This document shows, piece after piece, positions 44,280 to 53,454 of a stretch of 64,000 bases of DNA (the first letter of the stretch is position 1; each line of letters opens with the position of its first letter). The DNA lies in NCBI GenBank assembly GCA_965250245.1, contig OZ252296.1, positions 3,844,001 through 3,908,000 of the forward strand, read 5' to 3'. The position numbers and the translations under genes are program-made. The notes beneath the pieces are model-generated. The model did not search any database. It worked only from the letters and a program-made list of their open reading frames with translations, and had not been told where the DNA came from. The DNA is from JABDIP01 sp965250245 (GTDB lineage: Bacteria > Pseudomonadota > Alphaproteobacteria > DSM-16000 > Inquilinaceae).

Positions 44280-45086
44280 ATGTCAGCACTACTGATCGAA
44301 GATGTTTCCATGCGTTTCGAACTGCCGAATGGTGGGGCGGTTCAGGCGCTGCAGAACGTGTCGCTGGATATCCGCGAAGGCGAGATCATGGCCGTCCTCG
44401 GCCCGTCTGGCTGCGGCAAGACGACGCTCCTGAACATTGTCGCGGGGTTCCTGGCCCCCACTGAGGGAAAGGTTTCCCTGGGCGGCGAGGTGACGACCGG
44501 TCCCGGGCCGGAACGCGGCATGGTGTTCCAGCAGGGTGCGCTGTTCGAGTGGATGAGCGTGCGCGAGAACATCGGCTTCGGGCCTTCGATGAAGGGCACG
44601 CCGAAATCCGAGATCAACAGCCGGGTCGACGAGCTCCTGGAGATCGTCGGGCTGCACGATTTCGGCAGCAAGATGATCTACGAGCTGTCCGGCGGCATGC
44701 AGCAGCGCGTGGCGCTGGCCCGCTGCCTGGCCAACGACCCGGACGTCATCTTGATGGACGAGCCGCTTGGCGCGCTGGACGCGCTGACGCGGGAGAAGAT
44801 GCAGTCGCTGGTGCTGGAGATCTGGAAGGAGACCGGCAAGACGATCATCCTGATCACCCACTCGGTAGAGGAGGCCCTGCTGCTGGGCGAGCGCCTGCTG
44901 GTGATGGCGCCGCGGCCCGGGCGCATCCACAAGGAATACCGCCTGCCCTTCGCCGAGCTCGGCGTCGGCGCCGATCTGCGCGAGGTGAAGAAACACGACG
45001 ATTTCGGACCCAAGCGCGAAGAGATCCTGTCGATGATCTGGGACATGGAGGAGGAGATCATGGGCCGGACGGAGACCGCGGCATGA
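44280..45086 (+). CDS. tauB: Taurine ABC transporter ATP-binding protein
   Basis: 268 residues: Walker A GPSGCGKTT (about 41-49), Q-loop FQQGALF, signature ELSGGMQQR, Walker B VILMDEPLGALD and H-loop ITHS. This is the nitrate/sulfonate/taurine class (TauB/SsuB). It has the C-terminal extension common in the class. Its stop overlaps the start of the permease gene (ATGA), showing translational coupling. Confidence 0.92.
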   Translation: MSALLIEDVSMRFELPNGGAVQALQNVSLDIREGEIMAVLGPSGCGKTTLLNIVAGFLAPTEGKVSLGGEVTTGPGPERGMVFQQGALFEWMSVRENIGFGPSMKGTPKSEINSRVDELLEIVGLHDFGSKMIYELSGGMQQRVALARCLANDPDVILMDEPLGALDALTREKMQSLVLEIWKETGKTIILITHSVEEALLLGERLLVMAPRPGRIHKEYRLPFAELGVGADLREVKKHDDFGPKREEILSMIWDMEEEIMGRTETAA

Positions 45087-46348
45087 TCATCCTGATCCTC
45101 TACATCGCCATCTTCGCCGGCGCCTTCCTGGCAGTCCGGCTGGTGGCCAGCCGGATGCACCACATCCGGGACTTCACCGCCCTGAAGACCGTCACCTTCG
45201 GAGACGAAAGCGCGGTGCGGGCCAACCGCGCCGCCTCGATCATCTCGGTGATCACCATCTTCATCATCTGGGGCGCCTTCACCGGATCGAAGCTGCTGCC
45301 GATCCACGTGCCGGGGCCGTTCATCGGCGACGCCACCTTCAGCTACACCGCCGAGACGGATGATGGCGACCGGGACGACGCCACGGTCCATGTGCGGGTC
45401 TTCCCGGTCGACGAGGAGGCCGACGAGCCGGAGACCGAGCCCGGCGAGGGCTTTGCGAAGAACGATACCGCCAAGGTTGGCGCCTGGCGGTCCATCCTGA
45501 TCCGGGTCGACCGCAACGACGATCTGGGCAGGGATGAGGGCGCGCGGGTCGTCGCCATCAACGGCCAGCCCATCGCGCCCGGCGAGACGGTCGCGGTCGA
45601 CTCCGGCGAAGTGACGCTGAGCGCCAAGGGCACGCCCAACTACAAGCCGGCGGCCGGATGGCAGATGGAGCCCATCTGGCTACCGCCGCCGGAGGCGGTG
45701 TTCGGCCGGCTCGTCGAAATCGCCCGTTCCGGCTATCAGAACTTCACCCTGCTGGAGCATGTCGGCTGGTCGCTGTTCCGGGTCGTCGCCGGCTTCCTCG
45801 GCGGCGCCATCATCGGCATCCCGCTTGGCTACGCCATGGGGCTGAGCGACTGGTTCCGCGGCTGGTTCGACCCGATCGTGGAATTCATGCGGCCGGTGCC
45901 GCCGCTGGCGCTGATCCCGCTGGTGATCATCTGGGCCGGCATCGGCGAGTTGGGCAAATGGGTGCTGCTGTTCCTGGCGGCGCTGTGGATCATGGCGATC
46001 GCGGCCAGGGCCGGCGTGTCCGGCGTCCGCATCTCCAAGGTCCACGCGGCCTACTCGCTGGGCGCCTCGAAATGGCAGATCCTGCGGCACGTGATCGTGC
46101 CCAACTCCCTGCCGGAGATCTTCACCGGCGCCCGGGTGGCCATGGGCGTCTGCTGGGGCACGGTCGTCGCCGCCGAACTGGTCGCCGCCGAGAAGGGTGC
46201 CGGCATGATGATCATGGTGGCGTCGCGCTTCCAGCTCACCGACATCGTGATCATGGGCATCATCCTGATCGGCACGATCGGCTACGGCATCGACATCCTG
46301 ATGCGCCGGGCGGAGAACTGGCTGATCCCGTGGAAGGGACGCGGCTAG
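45083..46348 (+). CDS. tauC: Taurine ABC transporter permease with N-terminal insert
   Basis: 421 residues, some 150 longer than typical TauC/SsuC. The C-terminal 240 residues are a standard binding-protein-dependent permease with the EAA loop around AAYSLGASKWQILRHV. The N-terminus has one membrane segment (2-22), a second near 55-75, and then a hydrophilic insert of about 120 residues (75-205) rich in acidic residues and beta-like strands (ATVHVRVFPV, GEVTLSAKG), probably periplasmic. The start overlaps the tauB stop by four bases. Confidence 0.88.
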   Translation: MIILILYIAIFAGAFLAVRLVASRMHHIRDFTALKTVTFGDESAVRANRAASIISVITIFIIWGAFTGSKLLPIHVPGPFIGDATFSYTAETDDGDRDDATVHVRVFPVDEEADEPETEPGEGFAKNDTAKVGAWRSILIRVDRNDDLGRDEGARVVAINGQPIAPGETVAVDSGEVTLSAKGTPNYKPAAGWQMEPIWLPPPEAVFGRLVEIARSGYQNFTLLEHVGWSLFRVVAGFLGGAIIGIPLGYAMGLSDWFRGWFDPIVEFMRPVPPLALIPLVIIWAGIGELGKWVLLFLAALWIMAIAARAGVSGVRISKVHAAYSLGASKWQILRHVIVPNSLPEIFTGARVAMGVCWGTVVAAELVAAEKGAGMMIMVASRFQLTDIVIMGIILIGTIGYGIDILMRRAENWLIPWKGRG

Positions 46349-46369
46349 GCGCACTCAATGCCAATTGAC

Positions 46370-46457
46370 CCGTCGTTCCCGCGAAAGCGGGAACCTCGAG
46401 ACGTCAGGACGCCTTTGTCATCGAGATTCCCGCTTTCGCGGGAATGACGACGGGTCG
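46370..46457. repeat. Palindromic intergenic repeat (TTCCCGCGAAAGCGGGAA type)
   Basis: CCCGTCGTTCCCGCGAAAGCGGGAA at the left, mirrored at the right end by TTCCCGCTTTCGCGGGAATGACGACGGG. Each arm also contains an internal palindrome, so a cruciform or double hairpin can form. It occupies the gap between convergent tauC and xsc and could stop transcription from both sides. Similar elements are widespread in proteobacteria. Confidence 0.88.
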
Positions 46458-46479
46458 TTTGGCTTTGTTCCGGCCGGCC

Positions 46480-48258
46480 TCAAGCAATCTGCTGCGGGCG
46501 CATGTCCTCGCGGTTGATGCCGGCGACCTTGACCGGCTTCTTCATGGCGTCGCGGCGGAAGGGCTCGCCCAGTTCCTGATTGAGCACCACCTCGAGGAAG
46601 GTGGTGACGTTGTCCTCCATCTGCTCCTTGACCGCGACGCTGAGCGCCTCGGTCAGCTCCGCCATGGAGCGCACCTGCACGCCCTTCAGCCCGCAGCCTT
46701 CGGCCACCTTGGCGTATTCGACGCCGAGATTGAGCTCAGTCCCGACGAAATTGTCGTCGAACCACAGCGTCGTGTTGCGCTTCTCCGCGCCCCATTGGTA
46801 GTTGCGGAAGATCACCATGGTGATCGGCGGCCAGTCGTTGCGGCCGCAGGCGGTCATCTCGTTCATCGAGATGCCGAAGGCGCCGTCGCCGGCGAAGCCG
46901 ATCACCGGCACATCCGGGCAGCCGATCTTGGCCCCCAGGATGGACGGGAAGCCGTAGCCGCAGGGGCCGAACAGGCCTGGCGCCAGGTACTTCCGGCCGG
47001 ATTCGAAGGTCGGATAGGCGTTGCCGATGGCGCAGTTGTTGCCGATGTCCGACGAGATGATCGCCTCCTTCGGCATCGCCGCCTGGATCGCCCGCCAGGC
47101 CATGCGCGGCGACATGCGCTCCGGCTCGCGGTTGCGCGCGCGCTCGTTCCAGTTGGTGCCGGGATCGTCGTCCTCATGATCCATGGAGGTCAGGGTCTGC
47201 AGCCAGCGCGACTTGGTCAGCGCGATCAGCTCCTTGCGGGCCTGCCGGTCGATGTCGCCGGCGGTCGCCGAAAGCTGGTCCAGGATCTGCTCGGCCACGG
47301 CCCTGGCGTCGCCCTGGATGCCCACGGTGACCTTCTTGGTGAGTCCGATGCGGTCGGCGTTGATGTCGACCTGGATCACCTTGGCGTCCCGGGGCCAGTA
47401 GTCGATGCCGTAGCCCGGCAGGGTGGAGAACGGGTTCAGCCGGGTGCCGAGGGCCAGCACCACGTCCGCCTTGGAGATCAGCTCCATGGCTGCCTTGGAG
47501 CCGTTGTAGCCGAGCGGGCCGACCGAGAGCGGGTGCGAGCCCGGGAAGGCGTCATTGTGCTGGTAGCCGCAGCAGACCGGCGCGTCGAGCCGCTCGGCCA
47601 GCGCCTTGGAGGCGTCGATGGCGCCGCCGATGACGACACCGGCGCCGTTCAGGATGACCGGGAAGTTCGCTCCGGACAGCAGTCGGGCCGCCTCGGCGAT
47701 GGCCTCGGGCCCGCCGGACGGGCGCTCCAGCCGCACGATCTGGGGGAGGTCGATGTCGATCACCTGGGTCCAGTAGTCGCGCGGCACGTTGATCTGGGCC
47801 GGGGCGCAGCCGCGCCAGGCCTTCTCGATGACCCGGTTCAGCACCTCGGCGATGCGCGACGGGTCGCGGACCTCTTCCTGGTAGCAGACCATGTCCTCGA
47901 ACACAGCCATCTGCTCGATCTCCTGGAAGCCGCCCTGGCCGATGGTCTTGTTGGCCGCCTGCGGCGTCACCAGCAGCATCGGGGTGTGGTTCCAATAGGC
48001 GGTCTTGATCGGGGTCACGAAATTGGTGATGCCCGGGCCGTTCTGGGCGATCGCCATGCCCATCTTGCCGCTGGCGCGGGTATAGCCGTCGCAGATCATG
48101 CCGGCATTGGTCTCGTGCGCGCAGTCCCAGAAGGTGATGCCGGCCGCCGGGAACAGGTCTGAGATCGGCATCATCGCCGAGCCGATAATGCCGAAGGAAT
48201 GCTGGATGCCGTGCATCTGCAGCACTTTCACGAAGGCTTCCTCGGTCGTCATCTTCAT
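46480..48258 (-). CDS. xsc: Sulfoacetaldehyde acetyltransferase
   Basis: 592 residues, a thiamine-diphosphate enzyme with HETNAGM (catalytic glutamate) near residue 49 and the SSDIGNN plus GDGAFGISMNEM TPP/metal block in the C-terminal third. Sequence and length match Xsc, which converts sulfoacetaldehyde and phosphate to acetyl phosphate and sulfite. It stands 76 nt behind a GMC dehydrogenase gene on the same strand. It is the common end point of taurine and isethionate degradation in this cluster. Confidence 0.94.
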   Translation of the reverse strand: MKMTTEEAFVKVLQMHGIQHSFGIIGSAMMPISDLFPAAGITFWDCAHETNAGMICDGYTRASGKMGMAIAQNGPGITNFVTPIKTAYWNHTPMLLVTPQAANKTIGQGGFQEIEQMAVFEDMVCYQEEVRDPSRIAEVLNRVIEKAWRGCAPAQINVPRDYWTQVIDIDLPQIVRLERPSGGPEAIAEAARLLSGANFPVILNGAGVVIGGAIDASKALAERLDAPVCCGYQHNDAFPGSHPLSVGPLGYNGSKAAMELISKADVVLALGTRLNPFSTLPGYGIDYWPRDAKVIQVDINADRIGLTKKVTVGIQGDARAVAEQILDQLSATAGDIDRQARKELIALTKSRWLQTLTSMDHEDDDPGTNWNERARNREPERMSPRMAWRAIQAAMPKEAIISSDIGNNCAIGNAYPTFESGRKYLAPGLFGPCGYGFPSILGAKIGCPDVPVIGFAGDGAFGISMNEMTACGRNDWPPITMVIFRNYQWGAEKRNTTLWFDDNFVGTELNLGVEYAKVAEGCGLKGVQVRSMAELTEALSVAVKEQMEDNVTTFLEVVLNQELGEPFRRDAMKKPVKVAGINREDMRPQQIA

Positions 48259-48334
48259 CGGGGTGGTCCTTTCCAGTCGAATGTCGGTCCGCCATCGGCG
48301 GGGTCACGGGCGGGACGGCAATCGTCCCGGATAT

Positions 48335-49939
48335 TCAGGCGCGACGATCCTCCAGGATCATATCGCTGGCTTTCTCGCCGATCATGATGGCCGGCGCGTT
48401 GGTATTGCCGGACACGATCTCCGGCATGATCGAGCAGTCGGCGATGCGCAGGCCTTCGACGCCATGCACCTTCAGCCGGGGATCGACGACGGCCATGGGA
48501 TCGCGGCCCATGCGGCAGGTGCCGGTCGGATGGTAGATCGTGGTGGCCGTATCGCGGACCCAGTCCAGCAGATCCTCGCGGCTCTCCACGCCCGGCGCCG
48601 GGCTGTGGGCGCCGGCGATCTTGCCGACCAGCGGCGCCTGCCGGGCGATCTCCTGGGCGATCTTCACCCCGTCGACGATGGTGCGCCGGTCGGTCTCGGT
48701 CGCAAGGTAGTTCGGATGGATCGCCGGATAGGTCCGCACATCGCGATCTTCCAGCCGGATCTCGCCGCGGCTTTCGGGCCGAAGCTGGCAGACCGACATC
48801 GTGAAGGCGGAGAACGGATGCACCCCTTCGCCCGGGCTGTCGGCGGACCAGGGCTGGATGTGGAACTGGATGTCCGGCGTCTCGACCTCCGGCCGGGTCT
48901 TCAGGAATCCGGTCGCCAGGCTGGCCGCCATGGTCATCGGGCCGGCGCGGAACAGCAGGTATTTCAGGCCGATGCGCATCTTGTCGAACAGGCTGCGCAC
49001 CTCGTCGTTCAGGGTCGGCTCGTTGCACTTGAAGACCAGCCGCGCCTGCAGATGGTCCTGCAGGTTCTTGCCCACGCCCGGACGATCGGCCCGGACGTCG
49101 ATGCCCTGTTCGGCCAGCTGCTCCGCCTCGCCGATGCCGGACAGCATCAGGATCTGCGGCGAGCCGATGGCACCGGAGGAGAGGATGACCTCGCCATGCG
49201 CCCGCACCGAATGCGCGCGGCCGCTCTTGTCGAAATAGGTGATCCCGACCGCCCGGTTGCCCTCGAAGTCGATCCGGGCGGTGAGCGCTCGGGTGACGAT
49301 TTTCAGGTTGGGCCGCTTCTTCACCGGGTTCAGATAGGCGACGGCGGAGGAGCAGCGGCGGCCCCGGCGCGCGGTCAGCTGGAAGTAGCCCACGCCCTCC
49401 TGCTCGGCGCCGTTGTAGTCGGGGTTGTAGCGGTAGCCGGCATTCTGCGCCGCCGCGACCCAGGAATCACAGATCGGCCGGTTCAGGCGCATGTTGGACA
49501 CGGCGAGCGGTCCGCCGCTGCCGTGATAGGCATCCGCGCCCTGCTCCTGGTCCTCGGCCCGCTTGAACAGGGGCAGGACGTCGTCCCAACCCCAGCCCTC
49601 ATTGCCCATCTGGCGCCACCGGTCATAGTCCTGCCGCTGGCCCCTTACATACAGCAACCCGTTGAGCGACGAAGAGCCACCTAGGACCTTTCCACGGGGC
49701 CAGTCGAGCCGGCGCCCGTTCAGCCCGGCATCCGGCTCGGTGCGGTAGCACCAATCGACGCTGGGGTTGTGCATGGTCTTGAAATAGCCGACCGGAATGT
49801 GGATCCACGGATTGATGTCTGGCCCTCCGGCCTCCAGCAGCACCACCCGGATCGACGGGTCGGCGCTCAGCCGGTTGGCCAGCACGCAGCCCGCCGAGCC
49901 GGCGCCCACGATCACGTAATCGGCCTCCAACGCGTTCAT
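48335..49939 (-). CDS. GMC flavoprotein dehydrogenase, candidate isethionate dehydrogenase (IseJ-like)
   Basis: 534 residues. FAD motif VGAGSAGCVLANRL near the N-terminus, GMC signature SSGAIGSPQILMLSGIG (about 265-281), active-site region HPTGTCRMG and conserved late NTNAPAIMIGEKASDMI. Family choline-dehydrogenase-like. The known isethionate dehydrogenase IseJ of Cupriavidus is of this class. Here the gene is upstream of xsc, divergent from a TRAP operon and linked to an IclR regulator, the same gene set as the ise cluster. The start at 49939 follows GGGGGAGGA; a longer frame to 50194 overlaps the divergent gene. Confidence 0.85.
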   Translation of the reverse strand: MNALEADYVIVGAGSAGCVLANRLSADPSIRVVLLEAGGPDINPWIHIPVGYFKTMHNPSVDWCYRTEPDAGLNGRRLDWPRGKVLGGSSSLNGLLYVRGQRQDYDRWRQMGNEGWGWDDVLPLFKRAEDQEQGADAYHGSGGPLAVSNMRLNRPICDSWVAAAQNAGYRYNPDYNGAEQEGVGYFQLTARRGRRCSSAVAYLNPVKKRPNLKIVTRALTARIDFEGNRAVGITYFDKSGRAHSVRAHGEVILSSGAIGSPQILMLSGIGEAEQLAEQGIDVRADRPGVGKNLQDHLQARLVFKCNEPTLNDEVRSLFDKMRIGLKYLLFRAGPMTMAASLATGFLKTRPEVETPDIQFHIQPWSADSPGEGVHPFSAFTMSVCQLRPESRGEIRLEDRDVRTYPAIHPNYLATETDRRTIVDGVKIAQEIARQAPLVGKIAGAHSPAPGVESREDLLDWVRDTATTIYHPTGTCRMGRDPMAVVDPRLKVHGVEGLRIADCSIMPEIVSGNTNAPAIMIGEKASDMILEDRRA

Positions 49940-50002
49940 TTGTTGCGTTCCTCCCCCGGTGCGCCGTTCTGGCTTGCCACGTTTACCATAATGTGGTTGT
50001 TT

Positions 50003-50019
50003 TGAGACTAACAGTCTCA
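50003..50019. promoter_or_regulatory. Operator candidate between IseJ-like and TRAP genes
   Basis: TGAGACTAACAGTCTCA is a perfect 6-bp inverted repeat with a 5-nt spacer. It lies 63 nt from the leftward start and 26 nt from the rightward start. IclR-family regulators bind such short palindromes; the IclR gene at 53455 is the obvious candidate. Confidence 0.6.
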
Positions 50020-50045
50020 TTAAGAAACTTACAAGGGAGGATGCA

Positions 50046-51281
50046 ATGAACGTCTCTGAGAAACTCAGCAACATCTCGCGCCGCGATCTGCTCAGGTTGT
50101 CCAAGCAGTACGGCATCACCTCGACACTGCTGGCGACCGGCGCGTTTGGCGGCGCCATGAGCCTCTCCTCCCTGGCCAAGGCCGCGGAGTCCACCTATGA
50201 GAAGCGGTTTGCTAACGCGCCGCGGCATACGCTGAAATTTGGCGCCTCCGGCTTCAACGCCCGCAACCTGCTGATCGAGCGGGCCGGCTGCCTGGAATTC
50301 TCCCGCGATCTTGAAGAGCGCACCGAGGGCGAGATCCGCGTCGAGTTCATCGGCGACAACCAGATCTGCGGCCAGCTCTCCTGCGTCGAAAAGACCCAGC
50401 TCGGCATCGTCGACATCTACGCCGCCTCGACCCAGAACTCGGCCGGCGGCGCGCCTTATCTGAACGTGCTCGACTACGCCTTCATGTTCCCAGGCCGGGC
50501 CTCCCAGTACCACTTCCTGTACAGCCCCGAGAGCCAGCGCATCCTGCGCGACCCGCTGGAGCGGCGGCACGGGCTGAAGTTCCTGTTCTCCCATGCTGAG
50601 CTGCGCGGCATCCAGCTCGGCCTCGGCTGGGAGGACCGGCCGACCGTGACCAAGCTGGAAGAGCTGTTCGGCACCAAGAACCGGGTGACCGGCACCCAGC
50701 TCGGCCGCATCGCCATGCAGCTGCTGAACCTGAACCCGGTGCCGGTGGCCTGGGAGGAGACCCTGGACGGGCTGAAGCAGGGCCTGATCGACGGGGCGGA
50801 GACCTGGGCCTCGGCGGTCGCCTACGCCAACATGTCGCCGGTCGTCTCGCAATCGGTCGATCTCAGGTTCTTCTGCGGCACCGAGCACACCGCGATGTCG
50901 GCCGAGGTCTTTGACGCGCTGGAATCGCATCTCCAGGACGCGGTCATGGAGTCCGCCTATCTGGCGCAGGTCCATGTCCAGGCGGCCAACGAGGCGGCCC
51001 TGGTCAAGACCGTCGGCTACTCCGACCCGCAGCTGCCCGGGACCCTGTTCGTGGAGAACAACGTGCGGACGGCCTTCCTGGCGGACGACCAGATCAAGAT
51101 GGCCGAGGAGATGTGCTCGCCGGAGTTCAATCCGGAGCCCTGGGCGCAGTGGCGCGAGCGCCTCAACAACTGGTCCGGCGGCATCGACACCTATGCCGAT
51201 ATCCATCGGGTCGCCCGCGAAGTGCCGGCCGACATGAAGCCGGAGAATGTCGAACCCCGCCGCTGGTGGCGCACCGCCTGA
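50046..51281 (+). CDS. TRAP transporter substrate-binding protein (DctP-type), candidate isethionate
   Basis: 411 residues with a twin-arginine signal (ISRRDLL near residues 11-17, followed by a hydrophobic stretch and AKAAE). The mature domain is of the TRAP DctP class with a conserved LDGLKQGLIDGAE arginine/loop region. Tat export is typical for a subset of TRAP binding proteins. It is the first gene of a TRAP operon with an IclR regulator at its end, resembling the IseKLM isethionate importers. Ligand assignment rests on context. Confidence 0.88.
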   Translation: MNVSEKLSNISRRDLLRLSKQYGITSTLLATGAFGGAMSLSSLAKAAESTYEKRFANAPRHTLKFGASGFNARNLLIERAGCLEFSRDLEERTEGEIRVEFIGDNQICGQLSCVEKTQLGIVDIYAASTQNSAGGAPYLNVLDYAFMFPGRASQYHFLYSPESQRILRDPLERRHGLKFLFSHAELRGIQLGLGWEDRPTVTKLEELFGTKNRVTGTQLGRIAMQLLNLNPVPVAWEETLDGLKQGLIDGAETWASAVAYANMSPVVSQSVDLRFFCGTEHTAMSAEVFDALESHLQDAVMESAYLAQVHVQAANEAALVKTVGYSDPQLPGTLFVENNVRTAFLADDQIKMAEEMCSPEFNPEPWAQWRERLNNWSGGIDTYADIHRVAREVPADMKPENVEPRRWWRTA

Positions 51282-51298
51282 CCAACGGCGAGACCGGG

Positions 51299-51330
51299 CG
51301 GACGGCTCCCGGCTTCCGGGGAGCCGTCCG
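51299..51330 (+). terminator. Hairpin between TRAP binding-protein and small-permease genes
   Basis: A perfect 12-bp stem (CGGACGGCTCCC with its complement) and 8-nt loop start 18 nt after the binding-protein stop. No T-run. It parallels the hairpins in the sugar and taurine operons and likely sets a higher level of the binding protein. Confidence 0.65.
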
Positions 51331-51383
51331 TACCGGCCACGCAATCGGAATTCGGCTGACGCCGAAACCGCGGGGGGAGACCC

Positions 51384-52052
51384 ATGGAGACGCTGTTCGC
51401 CGATAGCGGCGAGATCCTTGCTGCGCTGTTTTCCAATGATTCCTGGATGATCAGCCAGGCCCTCCGCGCGGAGGCGGCCTGGCTCGTCGGGCTTGTCCTG
51501 ACGCTGGCCGGAGCCGTTGCGGTCCTGGTGATCTACCGGTTCGTGCCGCTGATCGACCGGCATCTGGAGCGCACGGTGATGGTCTGGAGCTATCTGATCA
51601 TCGCCGCGATCATCTTCGTCGAGGTCTTCCGGCGCTTCGTGCTGAACGAGCAGGCGCCCTGGTCGACGACCCTTCCGCCCTTCCTATTCCTGATCATGAC
51701 CTGGTTCGGTTGCGCCTATAACGTCCGCCTGCGCACCCATCTGGCGTTCAGCGAATTCCGCACCAAGCTGCCGCGGCTGGGCCAGCTGCTGTGCCTGTGC
51801 GTCGACGCCTTGCTGTGGCTGGTCTTCTGCTGGATCGTGGTGGTGACCTCGTTCCGGGTGACCGCCAATTCCGCGGCCAATTTCCAGATCCTGCTCGGCA
51901 CCGACAACACCCTGCAATGGTGGTTCCTGATCACCGTGCCGATCGCCTTCATTCTGCTTGCCGCCCGGGTGCTGGAGAACGTGATCGAGGATGTCGGCAA
52001 TTTCCGGTCCGGCGCGCCGATCATCCGGCAAGCCGTGATCGGCGGCGAGTGA
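51384..52052 (+). CDS. TRAP transporter small permease (DctQ-type)
   Basis: 222 residues with four membrane segments, the pattern of DctQ components, preceded by an N-terminal hydrophilic extension of about 25 residues. It follows GGGGGGAGA. It assembles with the large permease and the binding protein. Confidence 0.9.
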   Translation: METLFADSGEILAALFSNDSWMISQALRAEAAWLVGLVLTLAGAVAVLVIYRFVPLIDRHLERTVMVWSYLIIAAIIFVEVFRRFVLNEQAPWSTTLPPFLFLIMTWFGCAYNVRLRTHLAFSEFRTKLPRLGQLLCLCVDALLWLVFCWIVVVTSFRVTANSAANFQILLGTDNTLQWWFLITVPIAFILLAARVLENVIEDVGNFRSGAPIIRQAVIGGE

Positions 52053-52070
52053 GCGGGAGGAGGCTGCGCC

Positions 52071-53435
52071 ATGACGGACGGAACCTGGATCACTCTCATC
52101 TCGCTCGGCGTCACCGTGCTGTTCATGCTCGGCGTGCCGGTGTTCCTGGTGATCGGATATTGGGTGATCGGCTGCAGCTTCGTGCTGGGCCTGACCCTGG
52201 ACAATATGGGCGCGGCCCTCTCCGACGTCTTCACCGACGGCTTCGCGCTGCTGGCCATGCCGCTGTTCATCCTGACCGGCGACCTGATCAACCGGTCCGG
52301 CATCGCCCGCCGGCTCTCGGACTTCGCCTATGCCTGTCTCGGCTGGCTGCGCGGCGGGCTGGCCATGGCCAGCCTCGGCGCCTGCGGCCTGTTCGCAGCG
52401 ATCTCGGGCTCGAACTCGGCGACCACCGCCACCATCGGCTCGATGCTGCATCCCGAGATGGTCAAGGGCGGGTATGATGAGCGGTTCTCGGCAGCGACGG
52501 CCGCCTCGGGCGGCACCGTCGGCATCATCATCCCGCCCTCGATCATCTTCATCGTCTACGGCTTCCTGATGAACCTGCCGATCTCCGACCTGTTCGTGGC
52601 CGGCATCATCCCGGGCACCCTGATGGTGGTCGGCATGCAGCTGGTCTGCTGGATCATCTGCCGGGTCAATGGCTGGGGGCATCTGATCCCGCTGCAGCTC
52701 AACCGGGTGCTGAAGACCGCCTTCGGCGCGTGGCTCGGCTTCTTCGCAATCGGCCTCGTGCTGTGGGGCATCTACACCGGCAAGTTCTCGCCCACCGAGG
52801 CGGCCGGCGTGACCGTCGGCTTCGGCGTCATCGCCGGACTGGTCTCATTGCCGCTCTACCGGCTGTTCGACACCGGCGGCCCGGATCGGCCGGCGACCGA
52901 GAAGAGCTTCCGCGAGATGCTGATTGTCGAGGGCTTCAAGGTGAGCGAATTGCCGGCCATCACCATGCGCTCGGCCCAGATCACCGGCATCCTGGCGCCG
53001 CTGATCGCCATCTCCGTGGTCATGCAGCAGATCCTGTCGCTGCTGGGCGCGCAGCAGGTGATCGGCGACTTCGTCACCGGCATGGGCGGCTATCACGCCG
53101 TGCTGTTCACCGCCATGGCCATCGTGTTCGTTTCCGGCATGATCCTGGAGAGCCTGCCGGTGACCATCATCCTGGCGCCGATCCTGGCCCCCATCGCCCA
53201 TTCGGTCGGGGTCGACCCGGTGCATTTCTCGGTGATCTTCCTGGTCGGCGCCTCGATCGGCTTCATCACGCCGCCCTACGGACTCAACCTCTACGTCGCC
53301 AGCGGGGTGACCGGTGTTCCCTACTTCAGGCTTTTGAAATATACGATTGCCTACCTCGCCTCGCTGCTGGCCGTGTGGATCGTCGTGGCGCTCACGCCCG
53401 AGCTTGCGACAATCCTGCTGCCGGGCCGGGGTTAG
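52071..53435 (+). CDS. TRAP transporter large permease (DctM-type)
   Basis: 454 residues, about twelve membrane segments, with GFALLAMPLFILTGDLI and SGSNSATTATIG motifs of DctM. It starts 18 nt after the small permease (GGGAGGAG site) and ends 19 nt before the IclR regulator gene, so all four genes form one transcript. It forms the sodium-coupled channel for the presumed isethionate. Confidence 0.93.
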   Translation: MTDGTWITLISLGVTVLFMLGVPVFLVIGYWVIGCSFVLGLTLDNMGAALSDVFTDGFALLAMPLFILTGDLINRSGIARRLSDFAYACLGWLRGGLAMASLGACGLFAAISGSNSATTATIGSMLHPEMVKGGYDERFSAATAASGGTVGIIIPPSIIFIVYGFLMNLPISDLFVAGIIPGTLMVVGMQLVCWIICRVNGWGHLIPLQLNRVLKTAFGAWLGFFAIGLVLWGIYTGKFSPTEAAGVTVGFGVIAGLVSLPLYRLFDTGGPDRPATEKSFREMLIVEGFKVSELPAITMRSAQITGILAPLIAISVVMQQILSLLGAQQVIGDFVTGMGGYHAVLFTAMAIVFVSGMILESLPVTIILAPILAPIAHSVGVDPVHFSVIFLVGASIGFITPPYGLNLYVASGVTGVPYFRLLKYTIAYLASLLAVWIVVALTPELATILLPGRG

Positions 53436-53454
53436 CGGATCGGGAGGATCGTTG

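Noticed and set aside
44549..45082. N-terminal extension of the tauC frame into tauB
   Set aside because: The in-frame extension overlaps tauB and is Arg/Asp-rich; the ATG at 45083 overlapping the tauB stop is the proper start.
46444..48162. A 572-codon open frame on the + strand
   Set aside because: Antisense to xsc; no signal of a real protein.
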